From NCBI GenBank assembly GCA_002386585.1, contig DGIZ01000120.1, positions 1 to 15,584 on the forward strand: a stretch of DNA of 15,584 nucleotides, read 5' to 3'. The notes beneath the pieces are model-generated. The model saw only the letters and a program-made list of their open reading frames with translations. It was not told the DNA's origin and did not search any database. The translations under genes and the position numbers were made by a program. Numbering within the stretch: the first letter of the stretch is position 1; each line of letters begins with the position of its first letter. The stretch comes from Brevundimonas sp. UBA4609 (GTDB lineage: Bacteria > Pseudomonadota > Alphaproteobacteria > Caulobacterales > Caulobacteraceae). Below, in pieces: positions 1 through 6,966 of this stretch.

Positions 1-1326
1 CCCGCCCGGCCCCGGCCGACCGCCCGGCTGTTGCGGCCGCTGCGGCTGGCGCGGGAACAGGGCGTCGAACCGATCGAACAGGTCGCGGCGGTACTGTTCG
101 GCCAAATCCTTGTCCTGCACCGCATTGGCCGCCTGGCGCAGCCGCCCCTTCAGCCCCGCCCTGCGCTCGGGCGTGTCCAGCGGTTCGGCCTCGACCTCGC
201 GGCGGAACAGCACCTCGGCGAAGGGCCGCGTCGCCGCCATGACCTGACGCAAGGCCGGCGCCCCCTTGTCCCGCAGGATGTCGTCGGGGTCCTGCCCCCC
301 CTCCAGCAGGGCGAAGCGGAACGACTTGCCCGGCTTCAGCAGCGGCAGCGCCCGCTCGATCGAGCGATAGGCGGCGCGCAGGCCCGCCGCGTCCCCGTCG
401 AAACTCAGCACCGGCTCGGACGAGACGCGCCACAGCACGGCCATCTGCTCCTCGGTCAGGGCCGTGCCCATCGGCGCGACCGCAGGCAGCCCCGCCCGAT
501 GGCAGGCGATGACGTCCATATAGCCTTCGACGACGATGATCCCCTGCTCGCCCCGGCTCTCGGCCCCCAGGATGCGGCGCGCCTCGGGCAGGCCGTAGAG
601 GGTGGCCCCCTTGTGAAACAGCGAGGTCTCCGGCCCGTTCAGATACTTGGCCCGGTCGTCCGGGTTCATCGCCCGCCCGCCGAAACTGACGATGCGCCCG
701 CGCGCGTCCAGGATCGGGAACATCAGCCGGTCGCGGAAGCGGTCGTAGGGCTGTCCCCCGCTCTCGGGCGCGATCAGCAGCCCGGCCTCGACCAGATCGC
801 CCGGCCGCGCCCCGCGCTGGACCAGCGCCTGCTTCAGCCCCTCGCGGTCGTTGGGCGCATAGCCGAGGCCGAAGCGCTCCCACTGGTCCTCCGGCAGGCC
901 GCGCTTCTCCAGATAGTCGCGCGCCGCCTTGCCGACATTGCGGCGCAGATTGGCGGCGAACCACTTCTGGGCCAGGTCCATCCAGTCGGCCAGGCCCTGA
1001 CGCTTCTGCTCGCGTTCGGCGGCCTGGGGGTCCTCGGCGGGAAGCTGCATCCCCGCCTCGCCGGCCAGTCGGCTGACCGCCTCGACGAAGCTGAGCCGCT
1101 CCGTCTCCTGCAGGAAGGTGATGACGTCGCCGTGCTTGCCCGAGCTGAAGTCGTGAAAGAAGCCCTTGTCGTCATTGACGAAGAAGCTGGGCGACTTCTC
1201 CTTCGAGAAGGGGCTCAGGCCGACGAACTCGCGGCCCTGACGCTTGAGCTTCACCGTCCGCCCGATGATGTCGGACGGCCGAAGGCGGGCCTTCAGCTCC
1301 TCGATGAACCGTTCGTCAAATCGCAC
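1..1326 (-). CDS. dnaG: DNA primase DnaG (N-terminal 442 codons; C-terminus outside window)
   Basis: Synthesises RNA primers at the replication fork. The start is a GTG at 1326-1324, giving VRFDERFIEELKARLRPSDI, the usual DnaG N-terminus, with an AGGTCAGG stretch just upstream. Residues about 23-70 form the N-terminal zinc-ribbon-like domain (QGREFVGLSPF, then GFFHDFSSGKHGD), but the canonical Cys/His ligands are replaced by S38, S41, D59 and S62. The catalytic core follows, then the TOPRIM domain with VVEGYMDV (E267) and FDGDAAG (D310, D312), the acidic residues that bind metal. The C-terminal helicase-binding domain is beyond the left edge. It is transcribed divergently from the patatin-like gene. 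The reading frame is open throughout, so it looks functional. Identity is very secure. Confidence 0.96.
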   Translation of the reverse strand, partial: MRFDERFIEELKARLRPSDIIGRTVKLKRQGREFVGLSPFSKEKSPSFFVNDDKGFFHDFSSGKHGDVITFLQETERLSFVEAVSRLAGEAGMQLPAEDPQAAEREQKRQGLADWMDLAQKWFAANLRRNVGKAARDYLEKRGLPEDQWERFGLGYAPNDREGLKQALVQRGARPGDLVEAGLLIAPESGGQPYDRFRDRLMFPILDARGRIVSFGGRAMNPDDRAKYLNGPETSLFHKGATLYGLPEARRILGAESRGEQGIIVVEGYMDVIACHRAGLPAVAPMGTALTEEQMAVLWRVSSEPVLSFDGDAAGLRAAYRSIERALPLLKPGKSFRFALLEGGQDPDDILRDKGAPALRQVMAATRPFAEVLFRREVEAEPLDTPERRAGLKGRLRQAANAVQDKDLAEQYRRDLFDRFDALFPRQPQRPQQPGGRPGPGG

Positions 1327-1495
1327 GCCTGACCTATGCCGTCCGATGGCGGGCGAAAGCCAGCCCCGCCCCTCCCCCGGCCGGGACGGCGCCCGTCCAA
1401 ATACGCTGCTGGGGATAAGTCCGGGGACAACGCCGACTTCCTTCCGTCGCCCGAGTGGGCTTTAACACCCTCAGCCTCGCCGGAGCCCAGCGACC

Positions 1496-2707
1496 ATGCG
1501 CCGCCTTCGTCTTCTCGTCCTGATGCTGCTGCCCATCGCCCTGCTGGCGCTCGGCGCCTGCCAGACGATTCCGCGCCCCGTCTTCGACGCCGCCGACCTG
1601 GCCGCCGCCAGCCCGCCCTGGCGTTATGACTTCCTGACCCCCGAGGCCCGCGACCGCTTCGTGCGCGAGACGGTCAACGCCCAGAACGCCACGGCGGACG
1701 GCACGTTCGACATCCTGGCCCTGTCCGGCGGCGGGGCCAACGGCGCCTATGGCGCGGGCGTCATGGTCGGCTGGAGCCAGGCCGGCGACCGGCCCCAGTT
1801 CGAGGTGGTGACCGGCGTCTCCACCGGCGCCCTGATCGCCCCCTTCGTCTTCGCCGGCCCGCGGTTCGACCCGGCGCTGGAGCATGCCTATACCAGCGGC
1901 CAGACCGACGACCTGCTGAAGTCGCGCGGCCTGCTGGCCCTGATGCTGCCCGGCGTGTTCAAGCCCGAACCCCTGACCAATCTGGTGCTGAACAACATCT
2001 CGCCCGAGCTGCTGGCGGCCATCGCCGAGGAGCACCGCAAGGGCCGCCGCCTCTACGTCTCGACCACCAGTCTGGACACCCAGACCCAGGTCGTCTGGGA
2101 CATGGGCGCCATCGCCCAGCGCGACGACGCGGCCTCGCGCCTGCTGTTCGTCAATGTGCTGATCGCCTCGGCCAGCATTCCCGGCGCCTTCCCGCCCGTC
2201 CTTCTGGACGTCGAATACGAGGGCCGCCGCATCCAGGAACTGCACGTCGACGGCGGCACGGTGTCCAGCTTCCTGGTCGTGCCCCAGGCCCTGCTGCTGG
2301 AGGCCCCGAACGCCCGCCCCCTGGGCGACGCCCGCATCTCGATCGTGGTCAACGGCAAGTGGGACCCGCGCTTCGAGGTCTCGCGCATCTCGGCCATCAG
2401 CATCGCCGCCCGCAGCTTCGACACCATGATGAAGGCCCTGCAACGCTCGGACCTGACCGCCATCACCCAGTTCGCCCGGCGCTATGATCTGACGCTGTCG
2501 GTGGCCGCCATCCCCGACCACGCCGAGGCCAACACCCTGGACTTCACCCAGGCCCATATGACCGCCCTCTTCCAGACCGGCGAGGCCGAAGCCCTGGCCG
2601 GCCGCGCCTTCGAGCGGCGCGTCGATCCGTCCGAGCCGCGCCAGAGCCGCCGCCGACACGGAGCGCAGACGCCGCCCACCGTGTTCATCGCCCCGCCGGT
2701 CGATTAG
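1496..2707 (+). CDS. Patatin-like phospholipase, predicted lipoprotein
   Basis: Predicted serine acyl hydrolase (lipase/phospholipase A) of the patatin family, 403 residues. The N-terminus is a lipoprotein signal: basic MRRLR, a hydrophobic stretch of residues 6-19, and a lipobox LGAC (residues 19-22), so the mature protein probably starts at lipidated C22 and is membrane-anchored. The glycine-rich oxyanion-hole motif is LSGGGANGAYGAG (residues 76-88). The nucleophile elbow is GVSTG (107-111, Ser109), and the second dyad residue is Asp252 in HVDGG (250-254). All catalytic motifs are intact and in family order. A GGAG sits about 11 bases before the ATG. The gene stands alone on its strand, with dnaG divergent upstream. 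Substrate is unknown; family members act on phospholipids or neutral lipids. Confidence 0.93.
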   Translation: MRRLRLLVLMLLPIALLALGACQTIPRPVFDAADLAAASPPWRYDFLTPEARDRFVRETVNAQNATADGTFDILALSGGGANGAYGAGVMVGWSQAGDRPQFEVVTGVSTGALIAPFVFAGPRFDPALEHAYTSGQTDDLLKSRGLLALMLPGVFKPEPLTNLVLNNISPELLAAIAEEHRKGRRLYVSTTSLDTQTQVVWDMGAIAQRDDAASRLLFVNVLIASASIPGAFPPVLLDVEYEGRRIQELHVDGGTVSSFLVVPQALLLEAPNARPLGDARISIVVNGKWDPRFEVSRISAISIAARSFDTMMKALQRSDLTAITQFARRYDLTLSVAAIPDHAEANTLDFTQAHMTALFQTGEAEALAGRAFERRVDPSEPRQSRRRHGAQTPPTVFIAPPVD

Positions 2708-2748
2708 GAATTCATTAACCATATTGACCGCATTGCGGCCACAACCAT

Positions 2749-2777
2749 CTGATTACGAACAATATTTTTCGTATAAC
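2749..2777 (+). promoter_or_regulatory. AT-rich promoter-like site containing an inverted repeat
   Basis: Downstream of the patatin-like gene lies a markedly AT-rich patch in otherwise GC-rich DNA. TATAAC at 2772-2777 matches a -10 element at five of six positions; the -35 at 2749-2754 (CTGATT) is poor. Within it, TACGAA (2754-2759) and TTCGTA (2768-2773) form a perfect 6-bp inverted repeat with an 8-base spacer, placed like an operator between -35 and -10. It would drive the small downstream gene. Promoter assignment is inference. Confidence 0.3.
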
Positions 2778-2787
2778 AGCGGAACCG

Positions 2788-2804
2788 TCCACAGCACCTG
2801 TGGA
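2788..2804. repeat. Short perfect inverted repeat TCCACAG-CAC-CTGTGGA
   Basis: Perfect 7-bp arms around a 3-base loop, located 10 bases after the -10-like element and about 75 bases before the small gene's first ATG. It could be a hairpin at the 5' end of the transcript or a protein-binding palindrome. No T-tract follows, so it is not a typical terminator. Confidence 0.4.
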
Positions 2805-2879
2805 TTCTTCTCGCGTCTCTGAGAAACAGAGGCCGTTCCCGACAGCGCCGCCGCAGACCGTGACCGACGCCGTCCGCAG

Positions 2880-3155
2880 ATGGGTTTTCTCATGTTCATC
2901 GCCATCGCCCGCCCGGCGGTGGAGCCCCAAGGCCCCGACGCCGTCGCCGTCCCCGGCTCTCCTGCTGTTCCCCTGCTCAAGCCGCGCGCGCTTCACGCCC
3001 GCCTGCTGGCCAACGCCGCTCTGAGGCGGCGACGCGGCTGGCGGCGGCGTCAGGAGAACCGCCGCGAAGACGCCGACTACTGGCTGCACGCGGCCGCCGT
3101 CGCCGTCGGCAAGGCGGCCCAACTCCGTCGCGCCCAGGCCGCGCCCCTGCCCTGA
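2880..3155 (+). CDS. Small basic hypothetical protein
   Basis: A 91-residue ORF (87 if the second ATG at 2892 is used, giving MFIAIARP). Codon third positions are strongly GC-rich, as in neighbouring real genes, whereas the overlapping frame starting at 2800 is Ser/Pro-rich and looks like a shadow. The N-terminal half is Pro/Ala/Val-rich and low complexity. The C-terminal half has a very basic segment (LRRRRGWRRRQENRRED, about residues 48-64) followed by an amphipathic YWLHAAAVAVGKAAQLRRAQ helix. No signal peptide or known domain is recognisable. Neither start has a strong Shine-Dalgarno. It converges on the glycosyltransferase gene with only 21 bases between the stops. A nucleic-acid- or membrane-associated role would be a guess from charge alone. 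Confidence 0.55.
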   Translation: MGFLMFIAIARPAVEPQGPDAVAVPGSPAVPLLKPRALHARLLANAALRRRRGWRRRQENRREDADYWLHAAAVAVGKAAQLRRAQAAPLP

Positions 3156-3176
3156 GGAGTTCAGCGCAGTGAAGGC

Positions 3177-4142
3177 TCAGCGCAATTCGGGCAGGCGCCG
3201 CGCCAGGGATTCCTTCAGCTTGCGCCCGCGCTCGGACAGGCTCTTGCCTCGCCGTCGTTCGCGCGCCTCGAACCCCTGGCCCCAGCGTTCGTGCATGGCG
3301 GCCATCAGGGCCGGGTGGCGGTCGTACTGGTGCACGATCGGACTGATCCCGCCGTCCGGGTTCACGATCCGCCCGTCCGCCAACGACAGGGCCTCGCCCG
3401 GCGTCAGGCCGACGGTGGCGATCCGGCCGTAGTTGGCCGCCGCCTCGCCCTCGACCAGGCCCAGGTGCAGGGCGATGTTGCAGGCCGCCTGATCCGCCCC
3501 GAAGGCCCCGCCGATCTCGGACCGGGGGATGGCCGCCAGCATCAGCAGGGTGCGGCAGAAGCGGATCATGCACGAGCGCGGCCCCATGACGGTGCCGACG
3601 CAGACGCACGGCTTGTCCGCCAGGGCGCGCGCCACGTCCTCGCCGCCGACGCCGCGCAGATACTTCATGTTGAAGGCGTGGCCCTTCAGCCCGCCGTCAT
3701 ACTCGACGAAGAACTCGGGCTTCTGGGGCGGCGGATCGAACGGCGGCGCCTGGAAGACCACGTCGCGCACGTCCGTCAGCAGGACGCTGCGCGCCCAGGG
3801 CCGCTCGCTCATCAGGGCGTCGAAGGCGGCGAACCGCTGCATCACCGGATGCGGCCGCCAGACCCCGTTGCACAGAGACCGCGGCGGCGCCGACTCCACC
3901 CCATGCGCCGCCAGGAAGGCCAGCAACTCCGGCTCCTGATCCGTCACCAGCACGACGGGCCCGGCGTAGACGGCGCGCAGGGAGCGCACGAAGACCGCCA
4001 CATCGGCGGCTTCATAGCCGGTGGCGTAGCCCAGGATCAGATCATGCTCGCCCGCCGCAAAGGTCGGAGAGGCCCCCCTCTCACCCGCGATCGCGGCGGC
4101 GACCCAGCCCAGGTAGGCCGACTTCGCCGCCGGTGAAGCCAT
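3177..4142 (-). CDS. Putative GT-A-fold glycosyltransferase
   Basis: A 321-residue protein with features of a nucleotide-sugar-dependent glycosyltransferase. An opening strand (DLILGYATGYE, about 34-44) leads to a Rossmann-like GPVVLVTDQEPE (61-72). An acidic DVRD (124-127) follows hydrophobic SVLL, as in metal-binding DxD-type motifs. GADQAACN (215-222) resembles the conserved Asp-Gln of several GT-A families, and PIVHQYDRH (268-276) supplies a late histidine often seen closing such active sites. The C-terminus (290-321) is highly basic. There is no signal peptide or membrane helix. Its ATG immediately follows the carA TAA, and the GAGGG in the last carA codons can act as its ribosome-binding site, so the two are probably co-transcribed and translationally coupled. 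The acceptor is unknown and no envelope cluster surrounds it. Confidence 0.72.
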   Translation of the reverse strand: MASPAAKSAYLGWVAAAIAGERGASPTFAAGEHDLILGYATGYEAADVAVFVRSLRAVYAGPVVLVTDQEPELLAFLAAHGVESAPPRSLCNGVWRPHPVMQRFAAFDALMSERPWARSVLLTDVRDVVFQAPPFDPPPQKPEFFVEYDGGLKGHAFNMKYLRGVGGEDVARALADKPCVCVGTVMGPRSCMIRFCRTLLMLAAIPRSEIGGAFGADQAACNIALHLGLVEGEAAANYGRIATVGLTPGEALSLADGRIVNPDGGISPIVHQYDRHPALMAAMHERWGQGFEARERRRGKSLSERGRKLKESLARRLPELR

Positions 4143-5303
4143 TTACGCCCTCATGGAATCCACGAAACGCTTGAACAGATAGAGGCTGTCGGTCGGGCCC
4201 GACGAGGCCTCCGGGTGATGTTGAACGCTGAACACCGGACGGTCCTTCAGCGCAATGCCGCAATTCGTACCATCGAAAAGCGACACATGCGTTTCAACCA
4301 CCGCCTCGGGCAGGCTGGCGCCGTCGACCGAGAACTCGTGGTTCATCGACACGATCTCGACCTTGCCCGTGGTCAGATCCTTGACCGGATGGTTGGCGCC
4401 GTGGTGGCCCTGCTCCATCTTCAGCGTCTTGGCGCCCAGCGCGATGGCCAGCATCTGGTGGCCCAGGCAGATGCCCATGAGCGGCTTGCCGCTGTCCAGC
4501 AGCTTCCTGATCTCGGGCACGGCGTATTCGCCGGTCGCGGCCGGATCGCCCGGACCGTTCGACAGGACCACGCCGTCGGGATTACGCGCCAGGATGTCCT
4601 CCGCCGTGGTCGAGGCGGGCACCACGGTGATCTTCACCCCGGTCGAGGCCAGGGCGCGCAGGATGTTGCGCTTGACGCCGTAGTCGACGACCACCACCGA
4701 CTTGTCGCCGGCCTCGGGCTTGGCGTAGCCGGTCGGCCATTCCCAGGCGCCCTCGGTCCATTCGAAGGCCTGGGTGGTCGAAGCGTCCTTGGCCAGATCC
4801 AGACCGACCAGGCCCTTCCAGTCGCGCGCCTGGGCCGTCAGGGCCTCCAGGTCGAACTTGCCTTCGGGATCATGGGCGATGACGGCGTGCGGGGCGCCCT
4901 TTTCGCGGATCAGCTGGGTCAGGGCGCGGGTGTCGACGCCCGCCAGACCGATGACGCCGCGCGACGTCATCCAGGCGTCCAGCCCGCCCGTGGCGCGCCA
5001 GTTGGCCGGATCGGTCGGCACGTCGCGCAGGATGACGCCGCGCGCCGCACGCTCGGGCGCCTCGCCGATCTGTTCGACGTCTTCCAGGTTCACGCCGACG
5101 TTGCCGATGTGCGGGAAGGTGAAGGCCAGGATCTGGCTCATGTACGAAGGGTCGGTCAGGATTTCCTGATAGCCCGTCATGGCGGTGTTGAAGACCACCT
5201 CGCCGACGGCCGAGCCGGTCGCGCCGACGCCGATCCCCGACAGGACCGTTCCATCTGCGAGCACGAGGACGCCGGTGGCGCCGGACAGGATGTGAGTCGT
5301 CAT
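4143..5303 (-). CDS. carA: Carbamoyl-phosphate synthase small subunit (glutaminase)
   Basis: Hydrolyses glutamine and passes ammonia to CarB for carbamoyl phosphate synthesis, feeding pyrimidine and arginine pathways. At 386 residues it is close to E. coli CarA (382). The N-terminal CarA-specific domain shows GEVVFNTAMTGYQEILTDPS (34-53). The C-terminal class I amidotransferase domain has SNGPGDP (248-254), the nucleophile Cys279 in GICLGHQ (277-283), and the His363/Glu365 pair in QHHPEA (361-366). All are intact. The start has AGGAG (5317-5313) nine bases upstream, and a promoter lies in the gap before the transporter gene. It is followed with no spacer by the glycosyltransferase gene. The partner carB is on the opposite strand 3.5 kb away, so stoichiometry must be set across two transcripts. 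Confidence 0.98.
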   Translation of the reverse strand: MTTHILSGATGVLVLADGTVLSGIGVGATGSAVGEVVFNTAMTGYQEILTDPSYMSQILAFTFPHIGNVGVNLEDVEQIGEAPERAARGVILRDVPTDPANWRATGGLDAWMTSRGVIGLAGVDTRALTQLIREKGAPHAVIAHDPEGKFDLEALTAQARDWKGLVGLDLAKDASTTQAFEWTEGAWEWPTGYAKPEAGDKSVVVVDYGVKRNILRALASTGVKITVVPASTTAEDILARNPDGVVLSNGPGDPAATGEYAVPEIRKLLDSGKPLMGICLGHQMLAIALGAKTLKMEQGHHGANHPVKDLTTGKVEIVSMNHEFSVDGASLPEAVVETHVSLFDGTNCGIALKDRPVFSVQHHPEASSGPTDSLYLFKRFVDSMRA

Positions 5304-5348
5304 GGCGCAGGGCTCCTAGCAGTGAATACGGGCGGACAAACGGCGGCG

Positions 5349-5377
5349 TCGCTAAAGAGATGAAGGGGGCGTGTCAA
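5349..5377 (-). promoter_or_regulatory. Predicted carA promoter
   Basis: Reading the minus strand, TTGACA (5377-5372) is followed by a 17-base spacer and TAGCGA (5354-5349). The -35 is a perfect match to the housekeeping sigma consensus; the -10 fits loosely, including the Caulobacter GCTANAWC form. The predicted transcript start would be about 40 bases before the carA ATG. The -35 is embedded in GTGTTGACAC (5380-5371), whose 4-base ends are self-complementary. Confidence 0.55.
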
Positions 5378-5390
5378 CACAGGCCTTCGA

Positions 5391-6698
5391 CTATGCCCCC
5401 TGCGCACGTCCCTGTCGCTTGCGAACCCACAGCCAGGCCAGGCTGGTCACGGCGAAGAAGCCGACGCTGGGCCAGATGTAGCCGCCCGCCGCCGCCGCGA
5501 CCGCAAAGGCCGAGAACACGGCCCCGCCGACGGCCAGCAGGCGCCAGCCCGGCCTGGTTGTCAGCTTCCACAGCGTCACCGAGCACAGGGCGTAGAGGCA
5601 CAGCGTCAGCACCGAGGTCACGCCGATCAGCACGCCGAACTGCTGGCCCAGGGTCGGCTGGGCGCTGGCGATCACCATGGCGCTCATGATGACGCCGTTG
5701 ATCAGGGGATTGGACAGGGGCGTCCTGCCCTTCTGCGCCCCGCCGAACCAGCGCGGCAGCCACCCCGCTTCGGCCGAGGCGCGCGCCGTTTCACCGCCCA
5801 TCATGGTCCAGCCCGCAATGGTTCCGGTCGCCTTGATGACGGCGCAGGCCGCCACCAGTCCGGCCACCGAGGCCCCCATCACCCGCGCCACCAGATCGGC
5901 GTAGGGGCTGGTCGAATGGGCCAGGACATCGGCCGGAATGACGCCGAACACCGCCACGCTGGCCGCCACATAGACGACGAAGGCCAGCAGAACCCCGCCC
6001 AACGAGGCGCGGCCCACGTCGGTCGCCGGGTTCTTGACCTGGCTGGACAGGGCCGCCGCGCTCTCGACGCCCAGGAAGGCCCAGAAGATGACGGCCAGCG
6101 ACGCCGGAACCGTCTTCATCAGCGGCTCGCCCGCCGGGCTCCACGAGGCGACGAAGGTCTCGCCGCTGAAAGCGATGACGCCGGCGATGATGGCCAGGCC
6201 GATCGGGATCAGCCCCAGCACCAGGGTGATCGCCCCGAACCGCGCCGCCGTCTTCGACCCGGCCGCATAGGCCGCCGTCGTCACCCAGATCAGCGCCAGA
6301 TTGCTGAGCGCGCCCCAAATCGGCTCCTTCAGCGCCGGGAAGAAGAAGGCCAGATAGCCGGTCCCCGCCACCGCCACGGCGACATTGCCGGTCAGGCAGG
6401 CGGCCCAATAGGCCAGCCCCGTCTGATAGCCCAGAAACCGCCCCAGCCCGCGCCGGGCGAAGTCCGACAGACCGTCCGCCTCCGGCTGCATCCGCCCCAG
6501 CCCGCCGAACACCAGGGCCAGGGTCACCGCCCCGACGCCGCAGACGATCCAGCCGATGACGCTGCTGCTGCCGGTCGGCGCCAGGGTGGCGGGCAGCAGA
6601 TAGACGCCCGATCCGATCATGTTCCCCGCCACCACCAGGGCGGCCAGGCCCCAGCCTATGCGGTGCGAGGGTTCAGGCAGGATGTCGACTTGGCTCAT
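5391..6698 (-). CDS. APC-family amino acid transporter, AdiC-like
   Basis: Inner-membrane amino acid/polyamine transporter of 435 residues with about twelve hydrophobic segments. It resembles the arginine:agmatine antiporter AdiC from memory of that sequence: the TM1 motif GNMIGSGVYLLPA (25-37) matches the AdiC substrate loop, and FLGYQTGLAYW (88-98), FWAFLGVESA (205-214) and AGWTMMGGETARA (295-307) align with AdiC blocks. Residues equivalent to AdiC Tyr93, Trp202, Glu208 and Trp293 are present here as Y97, W206, E212 and W297. No arginine decarboxylase lies nearby, so an acid-resistance role is not supported; it may be an exchanger or uptake permease for another substrate. It lies upstream of carA on the same strand with an 87-base gap that contains carA's own promoter. 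The start at 6698 has no strong Shine-Dalgarno. Confidence 0.9.
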   Translation of the reverse strand: MSQVDILPEPSHRIGWGLAALVVAGNMIGSGVYLLPATLAPTGSSSVIGWIVCGVGAVTLALVFGGLGRMQPEADGLSDFARRGLGRFLGYQTGLAYWAACLTGNVAVAVAGTGYLAFFFPALKEPIWGALSNLALIWVTTAAYAAGSKTAARFGAITLVLGLIPIGLAIIAGVIAFSGETFVASWSPAGEPLMKTVPASLAVIFWAFLGVESAAALSSQVKNPATDVGRASLGGVLLAFVVYVAASVAVFGVIPADVLAHSTSPYADLVARVMGASVAGLVAACAVIKATGTIAGWTMMGGETARASAEAGWLPRWFGGAQKGRTPLSNPLINGVIMSAMVIASAQPTLGQQFGVLIGVTSVLTLCLYALCSVTLWKLTTRPGWRLLAVGGAVFSAFAVAAAAGGYIWPSVGFFAVTSLAWLWVRKRQGRAQGA

Positions 6699-6761
6699 GC
6701 CCGCCGCATAGACCGAAATGTCGCAGCCGTCGCCATGAAGATTGCGGCCTCTGTTTCCTCC

Positions 6762-6909
6762 GTCATTCTCCGGCCAGCCGCGAAGCGGCGCAGACCGGGG
6801 AACCCAGCGGCGCCCGTCAGGGCGAAAACCCCGCGCTCAGCGCTTGCAGTGAAGATCGCCTCCGGCGCCGCTGGGTCCCCCGGTCTCGCGATGCTCGCCG
6901 GAGGATGAC
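6762..6909. repeat. Long imperfect inverted repeat (hairpin-type intergenic element)
   Basis: The left arm (about 6762-6814) and right arm (about 6864-6909) are inverted copies. Both begin from outside with GTCATYCTCCGGC and end with GACCCAGCGGCGCC or a one-base variant. The left arm has about six extra bases in the middle (CCGCGAAGCGG region). The 49-base loop (6815-6863) is unrelated. It fills most of the 268-base gap between the divergent transporter and HAD genes. It shares the outer GTCATYCTC and inner CCAGCG layout with the element at 12261-12372, suggesting one repeat family. Confidence 0.75.
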
Positions 6910-6966
6910 GGAGCCGATTGCTCCAAGGCGTGTTAAGCCCCCCGCCGAAATTCTGGAGCCTCCCCC

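Noticed and set aside
31..1332. 433-residue plus-strand ORF across dnaG
   Set aside because: It is antisense to an unmistakable DnaG frame and its Arg/Pro/Gln/Leu-rich translation shows no domain; such shadows are expected from GC-ending codons.
1334..2722. 462-residue minus-strand ORF across the patatin-like gene
   Set aside because: Gly/Ala/Gln/Arg-rich low-complexity product antisense to a gene with intact catalytic motifs.
2754..2804. Terminator for the patatin-like gene in the AT-rich island
   Set aside because: The 6-bp and 7-bp inverted repeats are not GC-rich stems followed by T-tracts; a promoter/operator reading fits better.
2800..3024. 74-residue plus-strand ORF overlapping the small basic gene
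   Set aside because: Ser/Pro-rich frame with poor codon third-position pattern compared with the overlapping frame at 2880-3155.
3291..4136. 281-residue plus-strand ORF over the glycosyltransferase gene
   Set aside because: Antisense shadow with Arg/Gln/His-rich sequence and no recognisable motif; the minus-strand frame has coherent motifs and operon context.
4215..5363. 382-residue plus-strand ORF over carA
   Set aside because: Antisense to a fully motif-supported CarA.
5916..6908. 330-residue plus-strand ORF over the transporter gene and inverted repeat
   Set aside because: Antisense to a clear membrane protein; its tail is just the repeat sequence.
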